A stretch of 50,002 bases of DNA from Bacteroidales bacterium (GCA_015060835.1 SUXT01000009.1:1-50002), one strand, 5' to 3'. Positions 36,228-44,705 are shown, numbered from the stretch's first letter. Translations and numbers: made by a program. Notes: generated from the sequence alone by a model not told the origin.

Positions 36228-37144
36228 TGTGCCGTCTCTTCTTTCTTTGTTGCTACTCTGAGTTTCGCGCTGCGCGAGCGGGGGTTGCGTTCGAGCTCTT
36301 CGTCGGTGGGTGTTATTATCTTTTCGGTGATGTAGGGCGAGGTGCTCCGTCCGAAAAAGTCCTGTTCTATCTTGCCTTCGATGTTGCCGCTCTTCATAAA
36401 GTTCTTTACTATGCGGTCTTCTATCGAGTGGTAGGTTATTACCACGAGCCTGCCGCCGGGTTTAAGCACTTCCGTGCATTGCTGCAACATCTCCTTTAGG
36501 CTTTCCATTTCGTGGTTTACCTCTATGCGCAGTGCCTGAAAGACTTTTGCCATCTCTTTCTTCTCGCGCTGTGGCGGGCAGAAGGGTTTGGCGGTTTCTA
36601 TGAGGTCGCTTACGCGTCTGTAGGGGCGGGTGGCTCTTCTCTTGACAACAGCGGATGCGAGTTTGCGGCTGCAATTGAGTTCGCCGTAAATTTTGAATAT
36701 CTCTGTGAGTTTTTCCTCGGTGGCGGTGTTGAGCAGGTCGGCTGCGGTTTCTCCGCCGCGTTTGTTCATGCGCATGTCGAGGTCGGCATCAAAGCGGAAT
36801 GAGAATCCTCGTGTCTCGTCGTCGAAGTGGTGTCCGGAAACACCGAGGTCGGCGAGTATGGCATCAAGTCCTTCTACACCGTGATAGCGCATGAAGTTGC
36901 GCAGGTATCTGAAATTGCTGCGCACGAAGACGAAACGGTCGTCGTCGGGAGCATTTCCTTCGGCATCCTCATCCTGGTCGAAGCCGTAGAGGGTGCCGCC
37001 GGCGCCCATGCGCGAGAGAATTTCCCGGCTGTGGCCTCCGCCGCCGAATGTGAGGTCGGCGCACAGTGTGTCGCCTTCGACTTGCATCTTGTCAATGCTC
37101 TCGGCGAGCATCACAGGGGTGTGGTATATTGTCTCTTCTGTCAT
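36224..37144 (-). CDS. rsmH: 16S rRNA (cytosine-1402-N4)-methyltransferase
   Basis: S-adenosylmethionine-dependent methyltransferase (MraW) acting on 16S rRNA C1402. The 306-residue protein has YHTPVMLAE at the N-terminus, the SAM loop ADLTFGGGGHSREIL, DAILADLGVSGHHFDDETRGFSFR, and the C-terminal NPRSRSAKLRV. The length is normal. It overlaps mraZ by 4 bp (37141-37144) and ftsL by 4 bp, so the top of the dcw operon is translationally coupled. Confidence 0.97.
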   Translation of the reverse strand: MTEETIYHTPVMLAESIDKMQVEGDTLCADLTFGGGGHSREILSRMGAGGTLYGFDQDEDAEGNAPDDDRFVFVRSNFRYLRNFMRYHGVEGLDAILADLGVSGHHFDDETRGFSFRFDADLDMRMNKRGGETAADLLNTATEEKLTEIFKIYGELNCSRKLASAVVKRRATRPYRRVSDLIETAKPFCPPQREKKEMAKVFQALRIEVNHEMESLKEMLQQCTEVLKPGGRLVVITYHSIEDRIVKNFMKSGNIEGKIEQDFFGRSTSPYITEKIITPTDEELERNPRSRSAKLRVATKKEETAQ

Positions 37145-37605
37145 TGCTGTTCTTTATCTTTGTGTCCGGACATTGCTTTCTCTATCTCTATGCTGAATGT
37201 TTCCGCATCCATCAGGCTCTCTTCGAGTCTATCCTTTGCCCATATCTCTATGGTGTCGTTCATGCCTACGAAGCAGACCTCCTGTTGTATGCCTACAAGT
37301 GTCATGTAGCGTTTGGGTATAAGTATTCTGCCGTTGCTGTCGAGCGTTGTCTCCTCTACGTTAGCCACGAATTTGCGGAAGATGCTCTGGTCTTTCCCGT
37401 TCCATGGGTCGAGCTGTGCGCGCAGTTCATCCACCCGTCGGTTCCAGCTCTCTTCGGGGTAGAGCACAAGGCAACTTTGGAATATATCCTTGCGCATCAT
37501 AAGCCTCTCTGCTCCGCCGGCTTGCAGCGTGCGTCGAAAGATGGCCGGGACAAAAACTCGCCCCTTGCTGTCTGCTTTTGCTTCTATGTTGCCGATGAAA
37601 CGCAT
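37141..37605 (-). CDS. mraZ: transcriptional regulator MraZ
   Basis: An AbrB-like DNA-binding protein that represses its own dcw operon. The 154-residue protein has two SpoVT/AbrB-type repeats: MRFIGNIEAKADSKGRVFVPAIFR at the N-terminus (here split by a linker) and LDSNGRILIPKRYM at about 90-103. It is the first gene of the cluster and its start is 13 bp from a near-perfect promoter with two phased operator boxes, so autoregulation is likely. The C-terminal 30 residues are charged (EIEKAMSGHKDKEQQ). Confidence 0.95.
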   Translation of the reverse strand: MRFIGNIEAKADSKGRVFVPAIFRRTLQAGGAERLMMRKDIFQSCLVLYPEESWNRRVDELRAQLDPWNGKDQSIFRKFVANVEETTLDSNGRILIPKRYMTLVGIQQEVCFVGMNDTIEIWAKDRLEESLMDAETFSIEIEKAMSGHKDKEQQ

Positions 37606-37617
37606 AGTCTATCTACC

Positions 37618-37667
37618 CAAAATTACTATATTGGCTTCAAAATTACAAAATTCCCCACAATTCCCCA
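37618..37667 (-). promoter_or_regulatory. dcw operon promoter with MraZ boxes
   Basis: On the minus strand TTTG (37649-37646), a 20 nt spacer and TAATTTTG (37625-37618) match the Bacteroidota -33/-7 promoter. A second TAATTTTG at 37645-37638 is a possible alternative. Just upstream two TGGGG boxes, at 37667-37663 and 37657-37653, recur with a 10 bp period. MraZ in E. coli binds TGGGn repeats with the same 10 bp phase, so these look like its operator. The predicted start of transcription is only a few bases before the mraZ ATG, so the leader would be very short. Confidence 0.75.
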
Positions 37668-38026
37668 CTATATTTGGCAAATAATTTTTCCTTAAAGTTT
37701 TCAACAGCTTGTTTACAACCCTTTTTTGCTTATATTGCGCTGAAAATAAAATGTTTGGAAAAGTGGGGGATGTCTCTCTTTTTTTGCCCCGGCATTATCC
37801 TTTTTCCTGCCTGTGTTCACTCTTTTTTGGATACTCTCCATTATAAAGATTGAGGTCTTAAAAAGGAAAAATCTGCCATCTTCTATTGTTAAAAAACGCT
37901 AAAATCAGTAAAGGTTGCTGTATAATCTCTATATTTGCCGTACAGCGGATATACATTGCACTCGCTGTGCAAAAGTCGGGCTATAAAGCTCCGGAAAATG
38001 AATGTAAAACCAAAAGCAAAATATTT
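37668..38026. other. intergenic region between divergent mraZ and frr
   Basis: No gene is seen. TATATTTG at 37930-37937 fits the -7 element and probably drives frr; no good -33 element stands at the right distance. A frame open from 37886 into frr is discounted because its translated start is unlike Frr. The stretch has A/T runs and no clear repeats. Confidence 0.5.
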
Positions 38027-38587
38027 ATGTTAGATGTAAAAGTTTGTCTGAATGACTGCGAAGAGATGATGGAGATGGCTGTAATGCACCTTGAGGAGGA
38101 GTTTTCACACATCCGTGCCGGAAAAGCCAATGTGCACATTCTTGATTGTGTGCGTGTAAACTCATACGGCTCAGAGGTTCCCTTGAACAACGTGGCTACC
38201 ATCACCACTCCCGACCTTAGAACAATATCCATAAAACCCTGGGACAAGAATATGTTCCATGCCATCGAGAAGGCTATCATAGACTCTCCCGTAGGCATCA
38301 TGCCTGCCAACAACGGTGAGGTTATCATCATAGCAATCCCCCCCTTGACCGGTGAGCGTCGTCAGCAGCTTGTAAAGCAGTGTGCAAAGGAGATGGAGAC
38401 AGCAAAGATAAGCATCCGCAATGCCCGTCGCGACGGCATCGACACACTGAAGAAGGCCGTCAAGGACGGACTGCCCGAAGACATGGAGAAGGATGGCGAG
38501 GAGAGCTTGCAGCGCATCCACGACAAGTTCATCAAAAAGACAGAAGAGCTCTTTGCCGCTAAGGAAAAAGAGATTATGACAGTCTAA
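38027..38587 (+). CDS. frr: ribosome recycling factor
   Basis: With EF-G it splits the post-termination ribosome. The 186-residue length is standard. Recognisable segments are FSHIRAGKANVHILD, the TPDLRTISIKPWD strand, the PLTGERRQQLVK motif and the coiled-coil end (SLQRIHDKFIKKTEELFAAKEKEI). I chose ATG 38027; the frame is open further up, but those residues are not family-like. The stop codon is directly followed by the first base of the inverted-repeat element. Confidence 0.96.
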   Translation: MLDVKVCLNDCEEMMEMAVMHLEEEFSHIRAGKANVHILDCVRVNSYGSEVPLNNVATITTPDLRTISIKPWDKNMFHAIEKAIIDSPVGIMPANNGEVIIIAIPPLTGERRQQLVKQCAKEMETAKISIRNARRDGIDTLKKAVKDGLPEDMEKDGEESLQRIHDKFIKKTEELFAAKEKEIMTV

Positions 38588-38844
38588 GGGAGGTACTATA
38601 AATTAGTAGTTTATATTCTTTGTAGGGTGGTTCCCTTTTCGGTCGCTTTGGAATTCTCCGAAGTTCTTTTGTACTCGTTGTAAATAAAAACTTTTATTTA
38701 CTCGTTTATACGAACTTTTGGCTTTATTTTTGCATCTTTTTGATATGTGCTCAGTTGCGATGCCCGCATCGCGCCGTCGCTAATATCAAAAATCTTCTAA
38801 AAATAAAACTCAAAATCAACTCGAACTAATTTATAGAACCTCCC
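38588..38844. repeat. 257 bp non-coding element with 20 bp terminal inverted repeats
   Basis: The left end (38588-38607, GGGAGGTACTATAAATTAGT) and the complement of the right end (38825-38844) differ at one base. Inside are three further stems. A 10 bp pair lies at 38680-38689/38692-38701 and another at 38737-38746/38783-38792. Nested in the latter is a 7 bp GC stem, GCGATGC/GCATCGC (38757-38763/38766-38772). A TATTTTTG at 38725-38732 may be the rsgA promoter. No reading frame and no clear target duplication were seen. The size, terminal repeats and lack of a gene are MITE-like; a structured regulatory or RNA element is the alternative. Confidence 0.7.
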
Positions 38845-38864
38845 ATAAATCACAGATACCGGGC

Positions 38865-39794
38865 GTGCAGGGATTAGTAATAAAAAACACAGGTAACATT
38901 TACACCGTAAAGACCGACAGCGGAGTGGTGGAGTGTCGCATTAAGGGCAATTTCCGCCTTAAGGACATCAAGAGTACCAACCCCGTTGCAGTAGGCGATC
39001 GTGTAACAATATCCATGCGCGAGGACAATACCGCCTTCATAAGCGACATATTGCCCCGCCGCAACTACATAGTACGCAAGGCATCCAACCTATCCAAGCA
39101 GTCGCATATATTGGCAGCCAATGTCGATATATGCCTGCTTGTGATTACCGTAAATTACCCCGTAACCTCCACCACCTTCATCGACCGTTTCCTCGCTTCG
39201 GCCGAGGCCTACAGAGTGCCTGCTGTGCTTGTATTCAACAAGTGCGACCTCTACACCCCCGACGACAGCGCGACAATGGAGAGCCTCATAGCCCTTTACA
39301 GCAAGATAGGCTACCGCTGTGTGCGCACCTCGGCAACCACAGGTGCCGGCATTGACGAACTGAAAGAGATAGTCGACGGTAAAATATCGCTCCTCGCCGG
39401 CAACTCAGGCGTAGGCAAATCGAGCATTGTCAATGCAATCTCCCCCGAAACGGCTGCCCGCATAGGAGAAATCTCCAAAATCCACAACAAGGGAATGCAC
39501 ACGACCACATACTCCGAAATGTTCGAATTTCTCCCCGGCAGCTACCTTGTAGATACTCCCGGAGTAAAAGGTTTCGGCACGTATGATATGGAAATAGAAG
39601 AGATTGCCGACTACTTCCTCGAAATATTCGAGTGCTCGAAAGGCTGTCGCTTCGGCAATTGCACCCACATACACGAACCGGGTTGCGCAGTGCTTCAGGC
39701 TGTTGAGGAGGGCGAAATATCCCTCTCTCGTTATGCCTCATATCTGAGCATGATAGAAGAGAAGAAAGAGGGAAAATACCGCGTATCGGAATAA
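38865..39794 (+). CDS. rsgA: ribosome small subunit-dependent GTPase A
   Basis: A circularly permuted GTPase that helps mature the 30S subunit. The 309-residue protein has an N-terminal OB fold ([20 protein letters not shown]), then the G4 motif NKCD ahead of the Walker loop [17 protein letters not shown], and a C-terminal zinc site ([18 protein letters not shown]). The start appears to be GTG at 38865, the only start that yields the expected N-terminus. It follows frr, a neighbour pair common in Bacteroides relatives, with the inverted-repeat element between them. Confidence 0.96.
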   Translation: MQGLVIKNTGNIYTVKTDSGVVECRIKGNFRLKDIKSTNPVAVGDRVTISMREDNTAFISDILPRRNYIVRKASNLSKQSHILAANVDICLLVITVNYPVTSTTFIDRFLASAEAYRVPAVLVFNKCDLYTPDDSATMESLIALYSKIGYRCVRTSATTGAGIDELKEIVDGKISLLAGNSGVGKSSIVNAISPETAARIGEISKIHNKGMHTTTYSEMFEFLPGSYLVDTPGVKGFGTYDMEIEEIADYFLEIFECSKGCRFGNCTHIHEPGCAVLQAVEEGEISLSRYASYLSMIEEKKEGKYRVSE

Positions 39795-39828
39795 TCCCTC
39801 CATTATAACAAATTATCCCCTATTAACC

Positions 39829-41775
39829 ATGAGAAACACATTGATAATTACGCTGTTGATTGCGTTGTTCGCAAGTTGCAGCAATCAGTCGCGTCTATAC
39901 GTAGGCGACAGCAGGCTGTACATTGACGGCACCACGGTAGGTGAAATAGCACCGTACGAAACAGCCAATATACGCACCACCGACAAAGTGGAGCGCGTCA
40001 ACGACAACACAATAAAGTTGACACGAACATTCGAAGCCCTCGCCGACATTGACAGCGTGCGTCTGACCATCGACATACGCCACAGCCGTCCCTGTCATCG
40101 CGCCATCATCCCCTCGGTCTGCTACGACGGCAACCACTGGGGTCGCGGCAAAGAGCCCAAAGGATATGCGACAGATGGCATCTGCCACACATACTCATAC
40201 CGTCGTACCCCGATTCCCGGTGCCACCTACTCCGAGAGCGAAAAATACTCGGTAGCAGTCTGGAGTGAGCTTCCCACAAGTGAGAGCGAAGCCTTTTCGT
40301 GCAGTATTCTTCCCGACAGCCTCGCCACCACCCACACGCTCATCCTCCCCGAAGAGGAGCGCCCATTCACCTACATCGACAAGAACAGATACGGTGCCCC
40401 TCACACCATTAAACTCGCCATGCAGAAAGGCGATAGAAAACAGTTGCAGGCCTACATCCACATCACCGAAAAGCAGGAGGGTACAGACCCCATTGCCCCC
40501 TTCATAGACCAGGCATGGGCGATGGCAGATAAAAAATACGCTAAAGTAATTCCCGCTGAAAAGGTGTGGGAGTACGGTGTGCAATATGCCAAAGAGTCTC
40601 TATGGGCCGAGGAACAGGAGTACAAGGGATTCAGCATAGGACTTGTTCCCGATGGGCAGGGAGGATGGAAGCAGCGCCCCTTCGTGAAATACGAAATAGG
40701 CTGGTGCGGACAAAATTCATCCTACATAAATTCGCTTCTTGTTGACTACCTCAGAGGAGGCAACATCGAATCAAAAGAGAAGGCACTTGCTGCCATTGAC
40801 ACATGGACTGCCCCCGCCACACTGCGTCCCAACGGCTTCTACATAATCAGTTACGATAATATCCTTGCCGGCCGCACTACAGCCGTATCCGATGCCTGCA
40901 ACCTCGGTACAGCCGCATACAACTTCTTCGAGGCATCTACGCTGCTCCAACAGTGCGAAGACACCCTGCGTGCAGCACGCACAAAAGAGGTCGCCCTTGC
41001 AATATGCGACTTTGTAAAAGCCCGACAGGATTCTACCGGAGTTTACGGTAAAGGATGGAACGAAGCTGGCGAATGTCTCTACCGCGACGGCACGGTAGGT
41101 GCCTTTATGATAGCCCCTATGCTGTCGGCATACAATGTTACAGGCGACAAGAGCTATCTTGCCTCTGCAACCGATGCCTACGACTATTATTACGATGAAT
41201 TTCTGAAGAACGGATACACCACAGCCGGCGCCCTCGACACATGGTGCGTCGACAAGGAGTCCTCAATGCCATTGCTCCGCGCATCTCTCCTCTTCTTTGA
41301 TGCCACAGGCGACTCCACATATATAAGCAAAGCTGAGCGCATCTCAAACTACCTCTCTACATGGCTGTGGCACTACACGGCTGACTACGATGGCAACACC
41401 GATATGGAGGTCTACGGCTACAACACCTTCGGTGCGACATCAGTCTCAGTGCAGCATCACCATCTCGATGTATATGCTCTGCTTTTTGTTGGCGATTGGT
41501 TGCGCCTTTCCGAACTTACAGGTCGCAGTATATGGCGCGAAAAGGCTCTTGCCGTATGGACAAACAGCTGTCAGCTCATATCCGATGGTACACTCGAAAT
41601 AAATGGCCTTGTGCGCCCTGTAGGCAGTCAGAACGAGGCCTTCTTCAACTGTCGCTGGGGATTCGGCAGCACCCCCGGAAGATCGCGCATAAACAACTGG
41701 CTTGTTGCATGGCCCGGAGCATTCAGACTCGAAACATTGAGGAAACTCTCCGATTGGGGAGTGCTTGATGAATGA
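39829..41775 (+). CDS. lipoprotein, probable six-hairpin glycosidase fold
   Basis: A 648-residue lipoprotein: signal peptide with lipobox LFASC, lipidated Cys at residue 17. The N-terminal third is beta-rich (residues 25-190). From about residue 220 onward the sequence is helical with aromatic-rich turns (WCGQNSSYINSLLVDYL, GYNTFGATSVSVQHHHLDVYALL), as in (alpha/alpha)6 barrels of glycoside hydrolases and lyases. I do not recognise the family, and the substrate is unknown. It lies 34 bp after rsgA and is followed by a structured, apparently non-coding region. Surface or periplasmic glycan breakdown is inferred from the fold only. Confidence 0.6.
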   Translation: MRNTLIITLLIALFASCSNQSRLYVGDSRLYIDGTTVGEIAPYETANIRTTDKVERVNDNTIKLTRTFEALADIDSVRLTIDIRHSRPCHRAIIPSVCYDGNHWGRGKEPKGYATDGICHTYSYRRTPIPGATYSESEKYSVAVWSELPTSESEAFSCSILPDSLATTHTLILPEEERPFTYIDKNRYGAPHTIKLAMQKGDRKQLQAYIHITEKQEGTDPIAPFIDQAWAMADKKYAKVIPAEKVWEYGVQYAKESLWAEEQEYKGFSIGLVPDGQGGWKQRPFVKYEIGWCGQNSSYINSLLVDYLRGGNIESKEKALAAIDTWTAPATLRPNGFYIISYDNILAGRTTAVSDACNLGTAAYNFFEASTLLQQCEDTLRAARTKEVALAICDFVKARQDSTGVYGKGWNEAGECLYRDGTVGAFMIAPMLSAYNVTGDKSYLASATDAYDYYYDEFLKNGYTTAGALDTWCVDKESSMPLLRASLLFFDATGDSTYISKAERISNYLSTWLWHYTADYDGNTDMEVYGYNTFGATSVSVQHHHLDVYALLFVGDWLRLSELTGRSIWREKALAVWTNSCQLISDGTLEINGLVRPVGSQNEAFFNCRWGFGSTPGRSRINNWLVAWPGAFRLETLRKLSDWGVLDE

Positions 41776-41842
41776 TATTGCTTACTTTGCAGCAATATGT
41801 TGCTGCCGTTATAGGGTGTTTGGCCGATTGTAGCCGCACCTG

Positions 41843-41873
41843 TTGTATTGCAATGAAATATGCACTATATTTG
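41843..41873 (+). promoter_or_regulatory. promoter-like site upstream of the hairpin repeats
   Basis: TTG at 41843-41845, a 20 nt spacer and TATATTTG at 41866-41873 match the Bacteroidota promoter. It reads into the repeat locus at 41956-42424, which has no convincing gene and ends in a strong terminator at 42471-42508. Confidence 0.55.
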
Positions 41874-41912
41874 CAGACTAGTAAAGAATCCGGATAGCTA
41901 TATAATAAGGGG

Positions 41913-41931
41913 ATGTACTTTTGTAGTACAT
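41913..41931 (+). terminator. short hairpin with following T-rich run
   Basis: Arms ATGTACT (41913-41919) and AGTACAT (41925-41931) enclose a 5 nt loop and are followed by TCTCTTTTGTTTTG. It may end the transcript of the lipoprotein gene, or be an early hairpin of a transcript from the promoter at 41866. Confidence 0.4.
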
Positions 41932-41955
41932 TCTCTTTTGTTTTGTGTGTTTTAT

Positions 41956-42136
41956 CTCGTCCCTTCGCGTTACAAACGCGAAGGGACGAGTATAAGCATC
42001 TGTGCTGCGCTAAAATAAAACCTATTATGAATCTATGTACTTCAGTCTTCGTTTATGTAGGTTTAATCGGATTATATAAGCGCATTTTAAATGCTGATAC
42101 TCAAAGCATCCGCATTGCAAATGCGGATGGACAGGG
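41956..42136 (+). repeat. multi-hairpin repeat, copy A
   Basis: Copy A (homologous part 41962-42136) begins with a perfect 16 bp inverted repeat, CTCGTCCCTTCGCGTT (41956-41971) and its complement (41975-41990), loop ACA. It also holds the palindrome GCATTTTAAATGC (about 42082-42094) and a 10 bp stem CATCCGCATT/AATGCGGATG (42107-42116/42120-42129). Copy B at 42254-42424 matches closely, including the flanking TATAAGCATCTGTGCTGCGC block. No known family was recognised. Confidence 0.8.
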
Positions 42137-42179
42137 GGAGGAGCTTATGTAACCAATTGAAAGACAAGAAAAAACAGCT

Positions 42180-42201
42180 CTCCCTCTTGGATAAGAGGGA
42201 G
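42180..42201. repeat. hairpin between the two repeat copies
   Basis: Arms CTCCCTCTT (42180-42188) and AAGAGGGAG (42193-42201) are perfect, with a GGAT loop. The next bases, CCGGAGGGGGAGGGAG, are purine-rich and could offer alternative pairing with the left arm. Confidence 0.6.
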
Positions 42202-42253
42202 TACCCGGAGGGGGAGGGAGTTTGAAAGAATACACAAGCAAAAGGTTTCGGTA

Positions 42254-42424
42254 CCTTCGCGTTTGTAACGCGAATGATAGAGTATAAGCATCTGTGCTGC
42301 GCTAAAAAGCTATTATAAACCTATGCACTTCAGTCTTTGTTTATGTATGTTCAATTGGATTATTTAAGCGCATTGTAAATGCTGATACTCAAAGCATCCG
42401 CATTGCAAATGCGGATGGACAGGG
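42254..42424 (+). repeat. multi-hairpin repeat, copy B
   Basis: Second copy, starting 292 bp after copy A. The first hairpin is shorter (TTCGCGTT 42256-42263 with AACGCGAA 42267-42274, loop TGT). The last 10 bp stem is identical (42395-42404/42408-42417). The middle palindrome has changed to GCATTGTAAATGC but still pairs. Conservation of pairing despite base changes suggests that the structure matters. Confidence 0.8.
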
Positions 42425-42470
42425 AGCCTGAGAGGGCTTATAGTAAGTGGTGCTTTGTCTGTCATACACA

Positions 42471-42508
42471 AAAAAACGGTTCGCTTCATTTGAGCGAACC
42501 GTTTTTTT
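42471..42508. terminator. bidirectional Rho-independent terminator
   Basis: A 15 bp perfect stem, AAAAAACGGTTCGCT (42471-42485) with its complement (42493-42507), has a 7 nt loop, with A-run on one side and T-run on the other. It can end the minus-strand lipoprotein gene (stop at 42535) and anything transcribed from the repeat locus. Confidence 0.88.
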
Positions 42509-42534
42509 AAAAGAGTAGTATCTATCTCTGATAA

Positions 42535-44010
42535 TTATTTCACACAGCAACAGGCCTTTTCGCCTTTAGCCAGCTCCACTTCGGCAAATGAGATGGTTTG
42601 TCCCATTGCATCGGTACGCTTCTCTGCCTTCACGCTCTTGCCGTTTACAAGGATATTTTCATACTCTCCCATGAAGGCTGCCTCCCATGTAATTTCAGAG
42701 GCAGTGTTGTTTAGCAGGGCAGATGTGCGGTTGTCATTGTGGCGTACGCTGATTGTGCCGCCGAGTGTAGGCAGATTGCTTATCTGCAAATAATTCTCGC
42801 CTGTAATCTTCGGTAGGGTGGTGATGCGTTTCTTCGATGCGCTCGGCTCTATGCCCATAGTTCCGCTGACGATGCCCTCGACCATTCCATAGGATACTTC
42901 GGGGTATTCGCAACGTCTTGCAAGCACGATGTCCTTGAGTATTTTGTATGCCTCGTCGCTGTAGTTGTAGCGGTACCACAGCAAGGGGAAGTAAGAGATG
43001 TTTTCTATGTTCCACTCCTTGCGTGCGAGCATCTTCTCCACAGTGCCCTTGATGCGTGCAGCATCTTTCACAGCGCCGAACCATATGACGTGTGTAAGTC
43101 CCTCGCCGTCGGCAAATTCGCCCTTGCTGGTCCAGAATGTATGATAGCTGTTGATGTCGCTGCTCCACCACTTCTCGTCAAGGTGCTTACGGTACTCCTC
43201 GGCACGTGCTGCCATCTGTTTGCTCTTTTCGCTGTTGCCGGCCTCGGCAAGAATCTTGCTGTATGCCTCATAGCCACCGTAGATGGTTGCCACAAGGTCC
43301 GAACTGCTGTAAAGTCCGCCGTAGGATTCAACGTATGAGGGTACACCGCGTGCTATGCCGAATCGCTTGGCATCGGGCTTGCGGTTCACCTCACGTGTGC
43401 GTGTGAGCATCTGTTCGGGGTTGAGCTGCCAGCTGTCTACATACTCCTTGGCCGATAGCGAGTAGAATTTGTTGAATGCGGCATCCTCGATATATCGCTT
43501 GTCGCCAGTCCATTCATATAGGCGCCAGCAGGCATACATCACATCGAAGTTGGCATTGAGGTTGTACCAGAAGTCGTTGTCTGTTTCATAGTCGGCAGGG
43601 CAGGGTTTGTCGTCCTTGTCAATCTCCCAATAGCTACACCAATCTTTCGATTCGCTGATGTTTGCAGCGAATTTCGACATCATGTTGTAGTTGTGCTTCG
43701 ACAGACCGAGAATCTCCGCACCAATGCTCTGATGGGCAGCGTCGCGCATGCAGAAGGCGTTGCGACCGGGGAGTGCTGCTTCGTACCAGCAACCTACGGC
43801 ATCGTCGCCGTGGTGGGCATAGGAGAGCGCCATCTTCTCGCCCCAAAGGAAAGTAAGTTCAAGGTTCTTGTCCGAGGATTCGAAGCGCAGTTCCTTGCCG
43901 GAATCCTCTGCGATTGTGCAACATTTTTCTGTGCAATTATTCGATGCAGGTGTGCAGGCAGCCAACAATGTCAGCATAGCCGATGCGATAAACAGTCTTG
44001 TCTTTTTCAT
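42535..44010 (-). CDS. lipoprotein, probable six-hairpin glycosidase
   Basis: A 491-residue lipoprotein with lipobox LLAAC and lipidated Cys at 19. The body is helical with the barrel-type motifs GRNAFCMRDAAHQSIGAE near residue 82, DFWYNLNANFDVMYACW, and SYFPLLWYRYNYSDEA near 350, typical of (alpha/alpha)6 glycosidases. The arginine-aspartate pair in the first motif resembles acidic active-site loops of such enzymes. The last ~90 residues are beta-rich. The exact GH family and substrate are not recognised. It faces the other six-hairpin lipoprotein gene across the repeat locus. Confidence 0.65.
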   Translation of the reverse strand: MKKTRLFIASAMLTLLAACTPASNNCTEKCCTIAEDSGKELRFESSDKNLELTFLWGEKMALSYAHHGDDAVGCWYEAALPGRNAFCMRDAAHQSIGAEILGLSKHNYNMMSKFAANISESKDWCSYWEIDKDDKPCPADYETDNDFWYNLNANFDVMYACWRLYEWTGDKRYIEDAAFNKFYSLSAKEYVDSWQLNPEQMLTRTREVNRKPDAKRFGIARGVPSYVESYGGLYSSSDLVATIYGGYEAYSKILAEAGNSEKSKQMAARAEEYRKHLDEKWWSSDINSYHTFWTSKGEFADGEGLTHVIWFGAVKDAARIKGTVEKMLARKEWNIENISYFPLLWYRYNYSDEAYKILKDIVLARRCEYPEVSYGMVEGIVSGTMGIEPSASKKRITTLPKITGENYLQISNLPTLGGTISVRHNDNRTSALLNNTASEITWEAAFMGEYENILVNGKSVKAEKRTDAMGQTISFAEVELAKGEKACCCVK

Positions 44011-44705
44011 ATAGTGTGTCTTTTTTTGTTAGGTATTAGGATGTGATTGCAAACTTACGAAAAAAATGCAATATAAATGTTTGATTTATGATTGTTATAA
44101 AAAAAAATGTTATATTTGCACTAACCACGAAAATAGACAACCTTGCTGTTGAAAATCAAAGTAGCAATTGGGTGTGGTGTATTCGTGGTAAGGATTCTTA
44201 CGGTATTATATACTTTCATGTTGATATTGATTTTATAATACCGGCCCGCGCCGATGGGCTTTTGCAAGCACAGAAGTGTATCGCATACAGTGGGAGAATC
44301 AAGACATATTAAAGGCGTTTACACGACGCTATGTTCATAATGGATTGAAACTTCGCAAACTTCAGGTACTGTAATGGACTTAGCAACGGTAGATGCCCAT
44401 GGGATGTGTATATGTACGTATCCTGTGCCGGTGAAAATATATGCCAATAGTGTGTGTATTTTTCACTGCATAGGTGTTATATATTCATATCGGCGTGGGT
44501 TTCGACGTTGCTCGTTCTGACAGTACCGGGCAATGCGAAGGCCTCAATCCGTGGGACGAGCGACAAGCATTCCCGCGCTTTTTTTATGTCCGCAAACAAA
44601 GAGATAGGCGAAGCACTATCCTGTATCTGTGGACAGAAATACTATAAAAGAACAGATAATGCTTCCGGTATATGATTATTTTATTAACTTAAATATTAAT
44701 CTATT
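44011..44705 (+). promoter_or_regulatory. ~600 bp structured leader ahead of the secreted-protein genes
   Basis: TATATTTG at 44111-44118 is a -7 match, although no TTTG stands at the usual -33 distance. Downstream are a 10 bp stem CGGTATTATA/TATAATACCG (44201-44210/44234-44243) and, directly after it, GCCCG/TGGGC (44244-44248/44255-44259) followed by TTTT, which resembles an attenuator. Further on, GTTGCTCGT and ACGAGCGAC (44507-44515/44556-44564) pair with one wobble around a 40 nt loop. Short open frames at 44088-44312 and 44454-44675 look accidental. If transcription starts near 44124, the leader of the next gene is about 580 nt. Confidence 0.45.

Noticed and set aside
37886-38026. Upstream start of the frr frame
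   Set aside because: It begins before the -7 element at 37930, and the extra 47 residues are not found in ribosome recycling factors, which are about 186 residues long.
38578-38850. Target-site duplication around the inverted-repeat element
   Set aside because: The bases outside the two ends (CTAA and ATAA) do not give a convincing duplication, so transposition is not shown.
41913-42152. 79-residue open frame across repeat copy A
   Set aside because: It runs through hairpins of the repeat, has no family likeness, and copy B does not keep the frame open in the same way.
41956-42424. CRISPR array
   Set aside because: Only two long units of about 172 bp, with no short regular repeats or unique spacers and no cas genes nearby.
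44088-44675. Two short open frames (44088-44312 and 44454-44675)
   Set aside because: No recognisable start context or domain; they overlap the stems of the leader and look accidental.
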